Origin: Phoronis australis
Lineage: Eukaryota > Phoronida > Phoronidae
NCBI GenBank assembly: GCA_002633005.1
Contig: NMRA01000026.1
Span: 1,384,710-1,448,709, forward strand
Direction of reading: 5' to 3'
Length of the DNA: 64,000 bases
The position numbers and the translations under genes were made by a program. A model generated the notes under the pieces. That model saw nothing but the letters and a program-made list of their open reading frames with translations. It did no database searches and was not told the origin of the DNA. This document shows positions 49,901-61,100 of this stretch, in pieces (positions within the stretch are counted from its first letter, which is position 1; each line of letters begins with the position of its first letter).

Positions 49901-52900
49901 ATATGTAACCAACACTGTGCAATCAATTTTTGATTAAAAGTGAAACTTGATAAAGACTGGTTATTAGAAACTTACAGTCCTATCCAATGCCATTTTAAAA
50001 ACCATGATTGTTTTTGGTCATATTTCAGATTGGAATCCTTCATTTATATTTTTCAATGCTGCTAGTGAGCATTACTAAATACACATGACAAAATCATGGA
50101 CCAATCTGAGTTCATGGATTGCACCAATGGGAAAACTCATCGCTACAAACTTGATTTTTCTGAGTTTGAATTTTGTGACATCGGTTTGATGTAATTAGCA
50201 ATGTGTGAGGCTTTAAGACATCGAACACCTGAAAGAATAACACACCTAATGCCTTGGTCACATATCAGGCGATGCTCGTCCGATCGCGCTGGTCGAGTTT
50301 AATTCCAATACCTAGCATGATCAAGCAATTTTTTCATCGCATCAATAGTTACTTAGTGATTGTCGATTTGGGACGCTAACATTCAGTCAGCACTTCCAAT
50401 AAACGCTCCGACTGTCTGCCCACATGACTACAATCTCATCAGATCTACGTTGATTGCTTTAAGCAGTCAACATAAAAACAAGGCATGCATACGTAGTACA
50501 GAACTCATCGAATTAATGACACATGAAACAATAGTTAGCTTGAAGTTGCTGATCAGTACGTACTTGAACAGTTTTACACCAGCTCAAGTCTGACAGCAAC
50601 ACTCTCTTGTCACTATCATCATCATCTAGTTCCAAGTTGTCCAGAGTGTCATTTCCAAAGTCCATTTGTGTCCACTCTGGACTAGTGTCTGCAGTGGTCT
50701 GAAAAGGTAAGAGTTCATAGTCAGTGAGACTACACTGATGAGAGTCATAAAGTAATGCATTGCAAAAGTGGTTGTGAAACTAGCCTGCTTAGCTGTGAAC
50801 TGTTTTATTGAAGGTGTAAGTTCACTGCAACTAAAAACTGTATTTAAGTGATATTTTAGAACTGAGTACAGCTTTTTGACTAAAACATGACTGAGAAAGT
50901 AAGTCATTAACACTATTTCTACAAAACAGACAAACATACATAGAATCATGTGGATCAGCACAGCAGTACTACTAAGCAAGTACTGTTCTGCTTTTGAGAT
51001 ATTTACAAGTCATTACGATAAAGTATAATATAATATATATCCACCTGAAGAGTTGAAAACAAAAAACACAGGGAAAATTCACAGTATGCAAAACACTTTT
51101 GCAAACAACATTTTGAAATGCCATGGTGTGAAGCAATTTACACAACAACAACATTGTTATCATACAGCGTACTCACATCATTCACTGTTCCCTTTCCCTC
51201 CACAGAGTTGGATGGACAGTTCTCAATCTGTTTTCTTGCGACTGAACAAATACTGCTAGAGTCTACACTTTTTACATCGCCCTGTGCTACAGAGTGATCC
51301 TTTGACATTTGGTCACTAACTGCAGTACCACCCAATGTCTTTGCTCGTCCATCACAGGCTTGGTCCATTTCACTTACACACTCCTTATGACTTAACAGCA
51401 CATCATCAGATACCTCATCATCCCAACATTCATGCCCAGCTTGTGAACTTGGTGGATTTTCACACACCCGTTCACTATCAGACATCAATTGTTTCATGCC
51501 AGATGGTTCAACCAACACAATCTGATCAGGGTTGGATGTACAACCATCAATTTGCATTTCAACTTTTATGTTTCCCCACGCAGGGTTGCCTTGAAAAGCT
51601 GATGACATAACAGTACTTTTCAATGTTTGATTTTCATCATCACCCTGATGAGTGCCTTTTATGAAGGCTAGTTGGTCATCACAAATCCCATCATCCCACA
51701 AATGCGAATCAGTTTTCAACAGACTTTCACTAACATCAGTGCAAACTGACATAGAATGGTTCACATCTTTTCCCACTGTTTTCTCTGATGACAACTTGCT
51801 CACACATGGATTATTAGTATTACTCGCAAAAGTGAACTGTGCACTTTTTCTTTCATTACAGCTCTCGTTAACTTTTCCAGCTGAATGACACAATGCAGTA
51901 CTAGAACTATTTTCAACCATGTGACTACTCACATGAGACTGCACTTCCTGAAATCCCACAGATTGATTATTAGCTTTTTCTGTAGCAACATCGTTTGAAA
52001 GCTTTTCAGTTCTTTGAAGGAGTAGCTGATCATCTGAAATATCATCATCCCAATCCATCACATCTGCTTGTAAGCGTGATCGTTTTTCAATATCGACATT
52101 GTAAATATGCACTGTCGACAGATTATGTTCAAATTCAATTACTTTAACAGCATGTTGCTCACTACCGTCCCCTACATCTGTACCTCTCCCCTTCTGACTA
52201 CCAGAATCAGGTACACAGCTAACACCCAGACTGACTTCAGAAGGAACACCATCACTGGCGTCTCCTCTTAAGCTAGGAGTTTCAACACCAATGTCACCCT
52301 TGTCATTATTATCTTTTACAACAGGTGTCTCTGCCACTCCACAGCTACCTTGCTCTAGAGCAGCCTGCTTTTCAATGCAGCAGCCATCAAGTTCAGCCAA
52401 GCTATTAAAGAAATTTGAATTCTTGTTCACGTCAAGCTCACACTGGACTTGGTCAGGTGTCATAGTCGAAGGGCATATATCTGACTTGTCCTCAACCACA
52501 GTTTCTGGCTCATCATTGACAGTAGTGGTTCTTGGGTCCAACTGTTCTAATTTGAAGGACACACTGCGACTGCACGTCTTAAAGATTGCATCAGCACCAG
52601 ACCTGTCCTTATCCTTCCTTGCAGGAGATACGTCAAAATTTTCATGTTTAGCTTGTTCTCTCAGCTTCTGTTTGACATGTGCCTTGATTCCTGCTGCCTT
52701 GTTGGAGCGCTAAAAGTAGCACAAAACAGTATCGGCAAAGATTAATCTCTGGCAAAAAAGGTTGCAGTGGTCTTATGCCTAAACTGCACGAGTAAACAAA
52801 CTTGGGTCCACTACACAGAAAACTCTGTTAATCTCTGACACAGACATTATTGCAATTAGTCATCATGATTCATAGCTGTCATCTTGTCTAAAAGGTAGCT

Positions 52901-53469
52901 ACAGGAGGTTAAGTGTGACACAGTGTTAAATACTGTGATCAAACTTTGACGTGAAATGCACTACTGTAACACTCAGTAACTGAAAAACAAATAGTGAGAG
53001 AGTTCCTCAAATCCAGACATTGGGTGCTTCTATCACAAAACCATTGTCTAAATTAGCACAAGTAATTCACCAACTAATAGAATGAGAACAGTTTTTAAAA
53101 ATATCAGTCTGGCCAATTCTTGTCTTTTCTCCACCATAACGCAGGCTGAAAAACAGGCGAAACATTTAACATACTTCAAAGCATCACTATTGAACTGATC
53201 GCCAATGCAATACTTGCTCTGATCCACACAAAAGGAACTTAGATCGTTGTTCAGGATATTAGCGGTTCTTGTATGTCACTGTTAACAAAATAAAGGGCAA
53301 AGCGGAAAAGGCTGGGATTCTCAAGCCATCCAGCAGTTTTTCTATTGGATTGTTACTAAACATACCATTACAGTTACAAAAAAAGGTATGCAACACAATC
53401 CCAACAAACCTCCAATTTCCTCTTTGTTTTTGCATGTTCCCTCTGTAGATCCTCCAGCTGTTTTCTTAT
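43947..53469 (-). CDS. PALB2: PALB2 (partner and localizer of BRCA2), 8 of probably 9 exons
   Basis: PALB2 bridges BRCA1 and BRCA2 in homologous recombination. Exons: 53469-53410, 52709-51177, 50698-50564, 49805-49626, 49327-49179, 47336-47112, 45188-44985, 44166-43947; 2706 nt, 901 aa before the stop (human 1186), phases consistent throughout. The first exon shown is exactly 60 nt and encodes a coiled coil (IRKQLEDLQREHAKTKRKLE), the same length and position as the human coiled-coil exon 2 (LAFLKREYSKTLARLQ). A 511-codon acidic exon follows with three WDDx(I/V)xDDxL repeats (W240, W358, W449 counting from this exon). The C-terminal WD40 propeller has SVHIWNWELGVLL, LFFLLLN...LLVVNPNTGNSVLL, GFVAIWDLTRQNLV and GTRDGSVHVHAKV, matching human VIWNLKTGQLL, LLFIVLS...LIVINPKTTLSVGV, TIAIWDLLLGQC and GQKDGNIFVYHYS. 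The start-codon exon is not placed. The 49626-49805 and 50564-50698 exons are the least certain. Confidence 0.88.
46273..46366. repeat. 94-bp foldback MITE, copy 2 (PALB2 intron)
   Basis: Same arms as 3464-3567 (CCTGATATAACATGCCCACA... and ...CAGGCACATTACATCAGACT) with a few substitutions. It sits between PALB2 exons. Confidence 0.85.
47645..48735 (+). mobile_element. second copy of the CTCF-motif repeat element (PALB2 intron)
   Basis: It starts GAGCAACGTGGAGCGTTGAA then ATGCGCCCAC, and ends with the hairpin CATAATGCGTCCACATA TAAA TATGTGGGCGCATAATA (about 48695-48732), preceded by a GGACGCC/GGACGGAC microsatellite (48643-48690). CTCF-like cores lie near 47736, 48031, 48056 (a 26-bp local duplication), 48200, 48361 and 48507. 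It is shorter than the 29-kb copy (fewer repeat units) and inserted opposite to the PALB2 reading direction. Confidence 0.85.
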
Positions 53470-53646
53470 CTGGCAAATAGAGAAATGAAGTTGAATGTAA
53501 ACACCACATTAATATAAAAGCAAATTGTGTAATTGCTGTCATTGAACATACAAGCTGGTAATGGAAATTATATAAACAAAATGATTGTTATGTTTTTGAA
53601 AAGTTTGCTTGCCGCAAGAACAGAAGGCCACTGCATGGACAGACAC

Positions 53647-53812
53647 CTGTGTATTCAATATGCATTTGGCAACAGTTCTGGTATAATCTAGCTTGGCGTT
53701 ATGCAACTTCCATGCGGTGTTTTGAATTTCCATTTGTTTCGCTTGCAAATAGTCAATTGCTCTTTGGCCAATTGGATTGCACGCCAGCAAACAATGTTCA
53801 ACACCGGCTGTA
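53647..53812 (-). other. unassigned open frame just upstream of the PALB2 coiled-coil exon
   Basis: After a possible acceptor (cttcctacag, ~53812) an uninterrupted frame of about 55 codons reads ...LLACNPIGQRAIDYLQAKQM..., helix-prone in its second half, and ends at a plausible donor ACACAG|GTGTCT in phase 0, the phase required by the next PALB2 exon. It has one internal ATG (53733). It could be an upstream PALB2 exon or a fragment of something else. I do not recognise the peptide. Confidence 0.3.
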
Positions 53813-54094
53813 GGAAGGTGGATTTTTCTACACGCTGACTAGCTGATAAGTCAGAGTGCACAATTGGTCGAAATGTAATAATTCGTCTCTATACTTACTA
53901 AGACCACTCCACATTATTATTTATAATCATCACTGATAACATCTATAGTAATGGTGGTTTGCTAGATTATTGCATGTGGAGCCCCTCAATGTGACCTGTG
54001 CCTATGTCAATATTAGATAAAATAAACGCTAAATGGGTGTCTATTTTTTAATATAGTGTCCATTATTGCTAACCAGTTACTCGTCAGGTAGTTT

Positions 54095-54120
54095 TTATAT
54101 GTGCTTTTAAGCACATATAA
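54095..54120. repeat. perfect 12-bp-arm palindrome
   Basis: TTATATGTGCTT / AAGCACATATAA with a 2-nt TT loop, immediately abutting the longer hairpin at 54122. Confidence 0.95.
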
Positions 54121-54121
54121 A

Positions 54122-54171
54122 GCTAAATGCCGTAGCACCAGCATTAAAATGCTGGTGCTACGGCATTTAGC
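54122..54171. repeat. perfect 24-bp-arm hairpin with 2-nt loop
   Basis: GCTAAATGCCGTAGCACCAG CATT pairs base for base with AATGCTGGTGCTACGGCATT TAGC around AA. The absence of any mismatch and the tiny loop argue for recent origin (foldback or template switch) rather than an ordinary microRNA precursor. Confidence 0.95.
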
Positions 54172-54559
54172 CTACTGAAATGATTGATTGTAACAATCTA
54201 TGCTTCAAACAATTGGTCAAAAGTTCTGCTTCTAACCTTGATTGTGTAGTAAAAAGAATAAATTTTTGTATTACCATCTGAGCAAAGGTTAAATTTGTTT
54301 TGAAAAAATCATATCATGGCCTGCAGAACTGTGCTAAAGAAAATGAAGGACTTCAAAGTTAAATTTGGGAATGGCCTCTGAAACGAATCATTACCACAAC
54401 CACAACCACAAAAACACTTTAATACTCTCTGAAAGTCTCCCATTCACAAGTAAAGCACCTCTGTGGTTCATATTCACAACAACGAGCCACATGTCTAATC
54501 GGTACAAGCAGTGCCAGCTGTTAGCGGTAAAGTGGATACCTTTTGCTTTTCTGTGCCTG

Positions 54560-54955
54560 TAATTGGGCCGGCTGGGATTATACAGCGATAGGACCCTCTT
54601 TCGTACTGGAGGTAAAAAAGTTTGTTCTTTTCATTGCCTAGTTTTGGAATATCAGGCACATTTTCAGTTAATTTCAGAAACTGGCGAGGTATATGGCCGT
54701 GGAAATATTACCTATTTCAACCCTATAAAAAGTGCAGGAATATTGAAAGGTATCTTTGAGAAAGGGGATTCTGTTTGGTTCAAAATTAGCCCAACGAGCT
54801 TGCTTTATACACTCGCTCCACATTTTCTTATCATTGATTGATGTCGAGAAGGCGATGAACTTAACATCACGCATTCATGGCCATTTGTAAAGTTTATCCA
54901 ACTTTCTCCCATCGGAGTTGAAGCCTACAGCACAGCAGTAATACTTGGCACAGTT
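54560..54955 (+). repeat. relative of the 43.1-kb MITE
   Basis: It shares GGGCCGGCTGGGATTATACA/GGCCGTCCCGGATTACACA, TTTCGTACTGGAGGTA, CCTAGTTTT, GGCACATTTTC and CACAGCACAGCAGTAATACTT with 43101-43285, with a longer middle. The matching right terminal repeat is not seen, so it is probably truncated. Confidence 0.6.
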
Positions 54956-54959
54956 GTAG

Positions 54960-55275
54960 TTGCCTAACTCGTGTGCCCTCAATACTCTTTGGTTATGGCA
55001 CGTGATAACCAAAAAAGGAGTTGGGAGTCTTTGTATAAGTCATCTTAATTGACGTAGACATGCTTTGTCGAGGATAAGTATAGAAACAGAAAGAATCATG
55101 GAAGAAAGTAATACTTTTTAGTGCAAAATGTATTTTTGATGAGTTGAAAACCACTTGTTTAGAGACGGTATTTCGGATACCACCTGTTTAAAATTCATGG
55201 GGTGAGGTTATTACAGAAACCAATGAGGAGTACTGTAGCCCCTGTAAACAGGCTGTATACAGCCAGCCGAGGGGC
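54960..55275 (+). repeat. dispersed family R26, copy 3 (partial)
   Basis: CCTAACTCGTGTG...TTATGGCACGTGATAACC...AGAAACAGAAAGAATCATGGAAG...CAGCCGAGGGGCTA aligns with 26480-26820 in the same orientation, at lower identity. Confidence 0.65.
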
Positions 55276-55474
55276 TATGTAAGGTGTCACGGCCTCTATG
55301 CGCAAAAGGTACAGTTTACAATAACATGACTTTCAGGGTTTAATCTTCCGGCATGTTGAGGGCCTATGGGATGGCTGCCGTCTCTACTGCCAGTTGAGAG
55401 GGTGGTACTGTCTAGTTTGGCACCAACTGACCAAGCCCAGGCCAAGGCCAAGGCAAGTGCAGGCTAACCCCTAA

Positions 55475-55900
55475 ACAGTAACCACTGCCTCTAGTGAACT
55501 ACAGCAGTGAAGCTGCTACGGCTTCATATGCCGGAAGCTTTTCAGCGAATTGTGCCTCGCACTGGTTAAAAAATCAAAGTCATGTTGTTATACGTACCTT
55601 TTGCGCACAGAGGAAAACCTTAGGTCGTTGACGTCTTTCCAACTCAAACAAATACTCCCATTATCAAACTTTTTCTTCATGCAGTCTTTCGTTCAGTTCC
55701 CCAAATCGACAACTAGCCATTTTTAACACTGCGCACGGCATGTGGTATGACGTCATATCCCTCTGCATGCACAAAAGGTACGTATAACAATGTGACTGGT
55801 GTTTTAATCAAAGTGAGGCATAATATTCACCGAAAAGCTTCCAGCATATGAAGCTCTAATGGCCACCTCGAGACAGCGGTCACTGTCTAGCTTTGGTGCA
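55475..55900. repeat. diverged relative of the 25-kb foldback element
   Basis: The left part (CCGGAAGCTTTTCAGCGAAT...ACTCAAACAAATACTCCCAT) and an inverted right part (...ACCGAAAAGCTTCCAGCATA) reproduce the arm sequence of 25064-25979 with a short centre. Confidence 0.7.
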
Positions 55901-56634
55901 AACCTGTATACTTAATATACAGCTTTGCACTGATGTGGGTAAAAAACTGACCACATAAAATCAGACACTCCTCCTTAAGTAAAGTAAAGTATTTACCAGA
56001 GTTGGCAAAATTGCCATTCTACCGTTATTCTGCAGCTATAATTAAGGTGCTTTTGCATCGGCTTTCGGTGCCATGGAATATTGCGTCACCTATTGGTCAG
56101 TTTCTTTTTTCGCTGATTCTTCAATCAAGTGTTGTTCTTTCAAGAGGTTGCGTACACGTTCACTTCATAGTATTTTTTTAGAATATTGATACCAGCAAAC
56201 CGAATTTCAGAATAAATTTTGCTGCTGCGAAGCTGTCATCGTCTCCTGAGAGATGTCGCAAAGATTTAAGGAAATGGTGTGTGCACGTGTCACGAGCGTA
56301 CTGTTTTCAAAATGACGGCATACTTTTTTGTTACAAAAGGCAGAGAATTACGCAAGCAAATGACGTTTATTAGATTGTTTTTCATTTCAACGGCTGCAAC
56401 GGGCAAAGTGAGTTTCAGTTGACTCCAGGTTTTGCATGCACCCCCGCCGATCTTTAGCTCAACATGTTGATTATAAGTTTCACAGCGAGGTGATGAGCAG
56501 AACTACAAGGGCTATATATGCAATTTCGAGGTCTGTCAGAGCTGAACACACAGTGGTATCTAGCTGTATTTTGACGATAATCTTCTTACAGCTAACTGCC
56601 TGGCTAGTCACTGTCTAGGCAACACATAGACCCT

Positions 56635-57230
56635 CGGTTGGCTGCTTAGGGGCTACAATACTTCCCATCACTTTCTATACTAACTTCATTCTGTGTATTT
56701 TAAATGGGCAGTAGGCGAAATCTTCTCACCGATAGTTTTCACCTCATCAAAAATACATTGTATACTTAAAACTATTACTTAAAAAAGAACTTGCTTTCTT
56801 CAGTGATCTTTTCTGCTTCTATACATATTTTCGATGAAGCATATGTAAAAGAATTAAGGTGACTTTGGCGAAGAATTCCAACTCAGCGTTAACTTTTTCA
56901 CCACACGCACGCGATAACCATAAAGTTTTTCAACTTAGTCACGTGAGTTAGGCAAAGGCTAGCGCGAAACTGAACAAACATGGGTGGCGCAACACTGAAA
57001 AAAGTAGGGCTATAGCCCCCACCCCCACCCCGTATGGTGCGCTGCCCATGCCGAAGCGAGTGACCTGATGCGTGACACTTACAAGATAGCATGGAAGATA
57101 TCAGGTGAAATTTGTAAGATTTTTGTCCCTTGGACTTTTTGTTCATCAACAGGCATGATTTCACGTATCTTCCTCAAAATGGCACCTGGTGAGAGAAACT
57201 CAAGCAAACCGCGACAGATTTTCATGGATA
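56635..57230 (-). repeat. dispersed family R26, copy 2 (inverted)
   Basis: Reverse complement of 26285-26820 with about 80% identity by eye, plus a ~90-bp insertion (about 56970-57060) rich in C that includes GGGCTATAGCCCCC. Confidence 0.8.
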
Positions 57231-57239
57231 CCTTTACGA

Positions 57240-58390
57240 AAAATTCCAATAGGATTTCCTATTGGATCCTATAGGATCCTATATGATTCCTATAGGATAT
57301 TGGGCCAAAATCAAATTGGATTACAATTGGATCCCATAGGATTTCCTATAGGATCCAATAGGAAATCCTATATGATTGCTACAGAATCATATAGGTAATC
57401 CTATAGGATTTCTATAGGAATGGTATAGGGTTTTCTATTGGATCCTATAAGATTCCTTATTGGATCCTATAGGAAATCCAATAGGATGCTATTAGATTTC
57501 CTAAAGCATCCAATAAGAAAGCTTATAGAAATCCTTAAGGATATCCTGTGAGAAACTCTATAGGAATTTGTATAAGACTTGAATCNGCACCACAATTTTG
57601 TAGAAAGGCTGTCATAGGCTACAACTACGTCACAGAGCGTAAATTTGATGAATCCTAGCTTCCGATTTTACCCGTTTGGGAAACCGGGTTTCAACTGCCG
57701 TAGGCTCACTACAATAAGCGTCCCCTCCCCGTGAAATGAATTTTTCTAAGCGTTTGTTTGAGCCAATACAGCTTTCCACCAAGGCTAGGTGATGCCAGAC
57801 ATTATTCTTTGTTGCATTATAGTATCTGGTCTTGGCTAATTATCATTTTATGGCCTGGTCATCCATTCAGCCAAAAGTAGTTCCAGAGGTGGCTTATCAG
57901 CCAATTATTCACGCATGCTGACTCACAATGGAAGCCTGATAAGAGTGAAGGTGGATAAATGCAGTGTTCCTACAGTTTCTTGTTTTAGTGGATGTGTTCA
58001 CGACATGATATATCTAGTAGGCAGTTCAATATAATTCTATAGGAAGTTCAATAGGATTCTATGAAGCAATTAACATACGAGTATTAAGACTCGCCTGAAT
58101 ATTAATATTTACAAAAATTAATGACTCAGAAGAGCTGAAATTAGATAAAAACAAATCGATACTTTACTATATACTCTTAGTCTTAGGCTATTTGTTTGTT
58201 AAAATGTTTAGAAATCCGATTTGTGATTAAATTCCTTATAGGATTTTTTCAATAGGAATTCCTATAGGATATCTTGATCCTATAGAAATCCTATAGGAAA
58301 CCGATATTCCTACTGGAATTCTGATAGGAATTCCTATAGGAAATCTTATCCTATGGGAATCCTATGGATCCTATTGAATATTTTCGTAGG
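57240..58390. repeat. TATAGGAT/ATCCTATA palindrome array (split)
   Basis: Dense irregular repetition of the self-complementary words TCCTATAGGA, ATAGGATCCTAT and CCTATTGGATCC at 57240-57570, again at 58020-58080 and 58228-58390, separated by ordinary unique sequence. Units do not have a strict period. Both strands read nearly the same. A single N sits at 57586. Confidence 0.85.
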
Positions 58391-59218
58391 GTATTATTAA
58401 TGATACTCAATACTTACTAAGTTGTGTTGACTAAATTGTATCAAGAATCATGGTATGTGCTAATTATAACTCCATGAGCATATACACATGTTTCATTCGA
58501 TTTTATTTCCTGTATTTTGAAACGAGTAACTTTTTATGAGAATGTACTATCACTCCTGTATGTCTGCGGCATTCAGGGCGATGTAATTGCCTAGTCACTG
58601 ACACTGTCTAGCTGGTAGCTAACGCCAAAACGGTGAGTCAAGCCTGGCCAGAAACTTTACATTGACCTTAAATATGTAACATTTCAAACGAATCACCAGC
58701 AACGAAAGCAATCTCTTCACTGCCCTGAAAACCAATAACTGTAAAATCAATATTTCACCTGTTTTTTATCCATTTGAGCAGTCCGCACGGGCTCTTCCGT
58801 GTTCATAAATGTCCGCCAAACAATAGGGTGATAAAAAATATTGTCAAACTACATAACTCCATTGAATTTTTTTCAAATGTCTCTAAAAATTATCAATTTT
58901 ACACATTAAATAAGGTTAAAATTTTGTCTTATGTAGATTATATTCTTTTATTTTTATAAAATCTGCAGATAACTTATTTTAGATCCCACTTATGTCTCTT
59001 CATTAGTCTTCATTTTCATAAAGCCCATCTGCGCATGTCTTCTCAGCACTCTTGTTTGTTTGTGGGGAATTTCGTATGGAATAATCGACGTGAAAATATC
59101 CTCTTGATTGTTCCCAACACGCAGCCAAGCTGTTGTTAAGAAAGGAAAATGTGACTGTAAACCTGTATGCAGCTTTGTGACATGAGGGTCTCCGAAGACT
59201 TCTCGAAAATCGCATAAA

Positions 59219-59405
59219 ATGACAGCTGTTGTATCGCCGAATGGAGTGCCATCAGCTGGCCCGTCCAGCCCAACGTCCCCTCGAAAGAATTACGATTATT
59301 TATTAAAATTTCTCTTAGTGGGAGACAGTGATGTTGGAAAAGAGGAAATACTAAGTGGACTAGATGATGCCTCATCAGAATTGCCGTGTGGATACTCCAC
59401 TGCCG
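59219..59405 (+). CDS. RAB40: RAB40-like small GTPase, first coding exon (gene continues beyond window)
   Basis: The RAB40 family comprises Ras-like GTPases with a C-terminal SOCS box that recruit cullin-5 ubiquitin ligase. This exon (62 codons plus one base; donor ACTGCCG|GTAACT at 59405/59406) encodes a Ser/Pro-rich N-terminus, then [19 protein letters not shown] with the P-loop GDSDVGK, then EEILSGLDD and a C-Y-S-T segment aligning with vertebrate RAB40 ([28 protein letters not shown]...YAYSNG). The phase (1) is right for the next exon to supply GIDYKTT. I could not find that exon before 64000, so the first intron exceeds 4.5 kb. The SOCS box is not in view, so assignment to RAB40 rather than another Rab rests on this segment. 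N-terminal extension (~22 aa) is longer than vertebrate. Confidence 0.82.
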
Positions 59406-59669
59406 GTAACTACTTACATTTTAATGAAATTCCTTCTCCAGCATCTGATACAAGTGATAGACAGTCACAGTGAGTCAGTACCACCGGCTCAACTATCCCC
59501 AGTAGAGACGGTCCCATGGCATAGGCATAGGCCTTCAGGTAAAAGTGAAGGAAATCTGTCTCTCTTGAAAATGGCTGCAGAGAACCAGTTTTCACTGAAA
59601 AACATCAAATGTGCGTTATTCAGTAAAACTATAGCTATTTTGAGGAGGGACCTGTTTACTCCACTTTTA

Positions 59670-59870
59670 CTGGCTTATCGCCGAATTATGCCTCACAGTG
59701 ATTAAACCATCAAAGTTATATTGCTATAATTACCTTCACGTAGAGATACACTTTAGATCCTTAGGTGAGGAGTCCATGATGTGCTTAACTCATCCCAGTT
59801 CAGACAAATACTCCCACAATCAAACTTCTGGTGTGTCATAAGTACATAAAGGCCTCTCTAAATCGCTCGC
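59670..59870 (+). repeat. foldback-family fragment
   Basis: GCCGAATTATGCCTCACAGTGATTAAACC... through CAGACAAATACTCCCACAAT matches one arm of the element at 25064-25979. Confidence 0.65.
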
Positions 59871-60881
59871 TAACAGATAATTGCTCTTTGACCAATCGGT
59901 TTGGATGCAGAATTTTGGGTTATGGGGTCGTTTGTTCAATTTCGGATGTACCAGGAAAAAGTAAAGGCAACTTCATCTACTTCTTCACTTCAGTTAAGTC
60001 TTGCAGCACAGGCGCATAGCACCATTTAGTGTTTGGGCTTGGAATCACCTACTGCATGTTTCCAGCTGACCTACTATACTCGTCAAATATCAGGTAGTAG
60101 TTTCCCCACCCTAGCCAACATCTCGGGTTTTACTGATGTCTATTCTGGTATTTTATTATCAGATTAGTGTCTGTGAGCAAGTTTATGAATGTGGCTGAGG
60201 CTCTAAGTGGGCTAAACTCACCAATTTAGGACACAATATGTCGAAGAAATCTAATTTTGTTTTCATATTGTTTCCACAAAAGTCATATAGCTCCAAATTA
60301 ACTTTATTTGCCATGTTCAAATGCTGTACCATAGCTATCACTGGACAATATTTTGCAGCAATGTTGGAAGTGGTAATTTTAGCAGTTATTGCTATCAGAA
60401 ATAGAGCAGATTTTACTGTACTGGTAGTCGCAAAGCTGGACACCACAGATTTTTTGAATAATTGGTGACTCTGTAATTAAATAAAAACTGGTGTATTCAA
60501 CTGTAGTACCACATAGTGATGAAAATTGAAGTACTGCTGAATTTCTAGTCATAAAATGGACATCTCATGTCATTAAGAATTACACTTCCTGTTCTGTTAA
60601 AGAGTTTAGATTTTCGTTGCTTGAGTACCACTGTGCTGGTTTTATTTGGATCACCCATGTTTGTCAACTAGAAGTGCTGTAGAACAGAGTGCCACCTTCC
60701 GAATGCTTAGAAAATGCTATGTCCATTCAGATATTATTAGAGCTGATCTGTCATCTTTCACGTCATAATTGTGGACCATTATTGTAGTGGATAGATTGCC
60801 CATTCTTCAGACACTTCTTCAAGTGGTCTTAGAGTTGGTTGTTCAGTAAAGTGGTTCAAATCCATCCCCACGCCAAACCCC

Positions 60882-60929
60882 NNNNNNNNNNNNNNNNNNN
60901 NNNNNNNNNNNNNNNNNNNNNNNNNNNNN
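60882..60929. other. assembly gap (48 N) flanked by poly-C
   Basis: N run with CCCC on the left and about 19 C on the right: a sequencing break in a homopolymer. Single Ns at 44890 (also in poly-C) and 57586 have the same character. Confidence 0.98.
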
Positions 60930-61100
60930 CCCCCCCCCCCCCCCCCCCGCCGCCACAATATGGGGACGTTTGATTTCTGGAGACTACTATCAACTATAAA
61001 ATTGTTATCAACTTGCTCCTTACCTCAGTTGAGATGTTATTTCTGGGTTTGTAAAAAGCTAAATGTGTGTTATTTCTTTAGGTCATTGCTGGACACATAA

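Larger units (their letters stand above)
53813..59218. other. repeat island between PALB2 and RAB40-like gene (divergent)
   Basis: It contains two adjacent perfect hairpins (54095-54171), a relative of the 43.1-kb MITE (54560-54955), three partially overlapping families of foldback/dispersed repeats (54960-55275, 55475-55900, 56635-57230) and a TATAGGAT palindrome array (57240-57570, 58020-58080, 58228-58390). The promoters of PALB2 and the RAB40-like gene must lie at the edges. No other gene is seen. Confidence 0.65.

Noticed and set aside
52291-52713. 140-codon plus-strand open frame within the large PALB2 exon
   Set aside because: Antisense shadow of the PALB2 acidic exon; no domain signature.
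54122-54171. microRNA precursor
   Set aside because: Perfect 24-bp stem with a 2-nt loop is too short-looped and too perfect for a canonical animal pre-miRNA; reported as a hairpin repeat.
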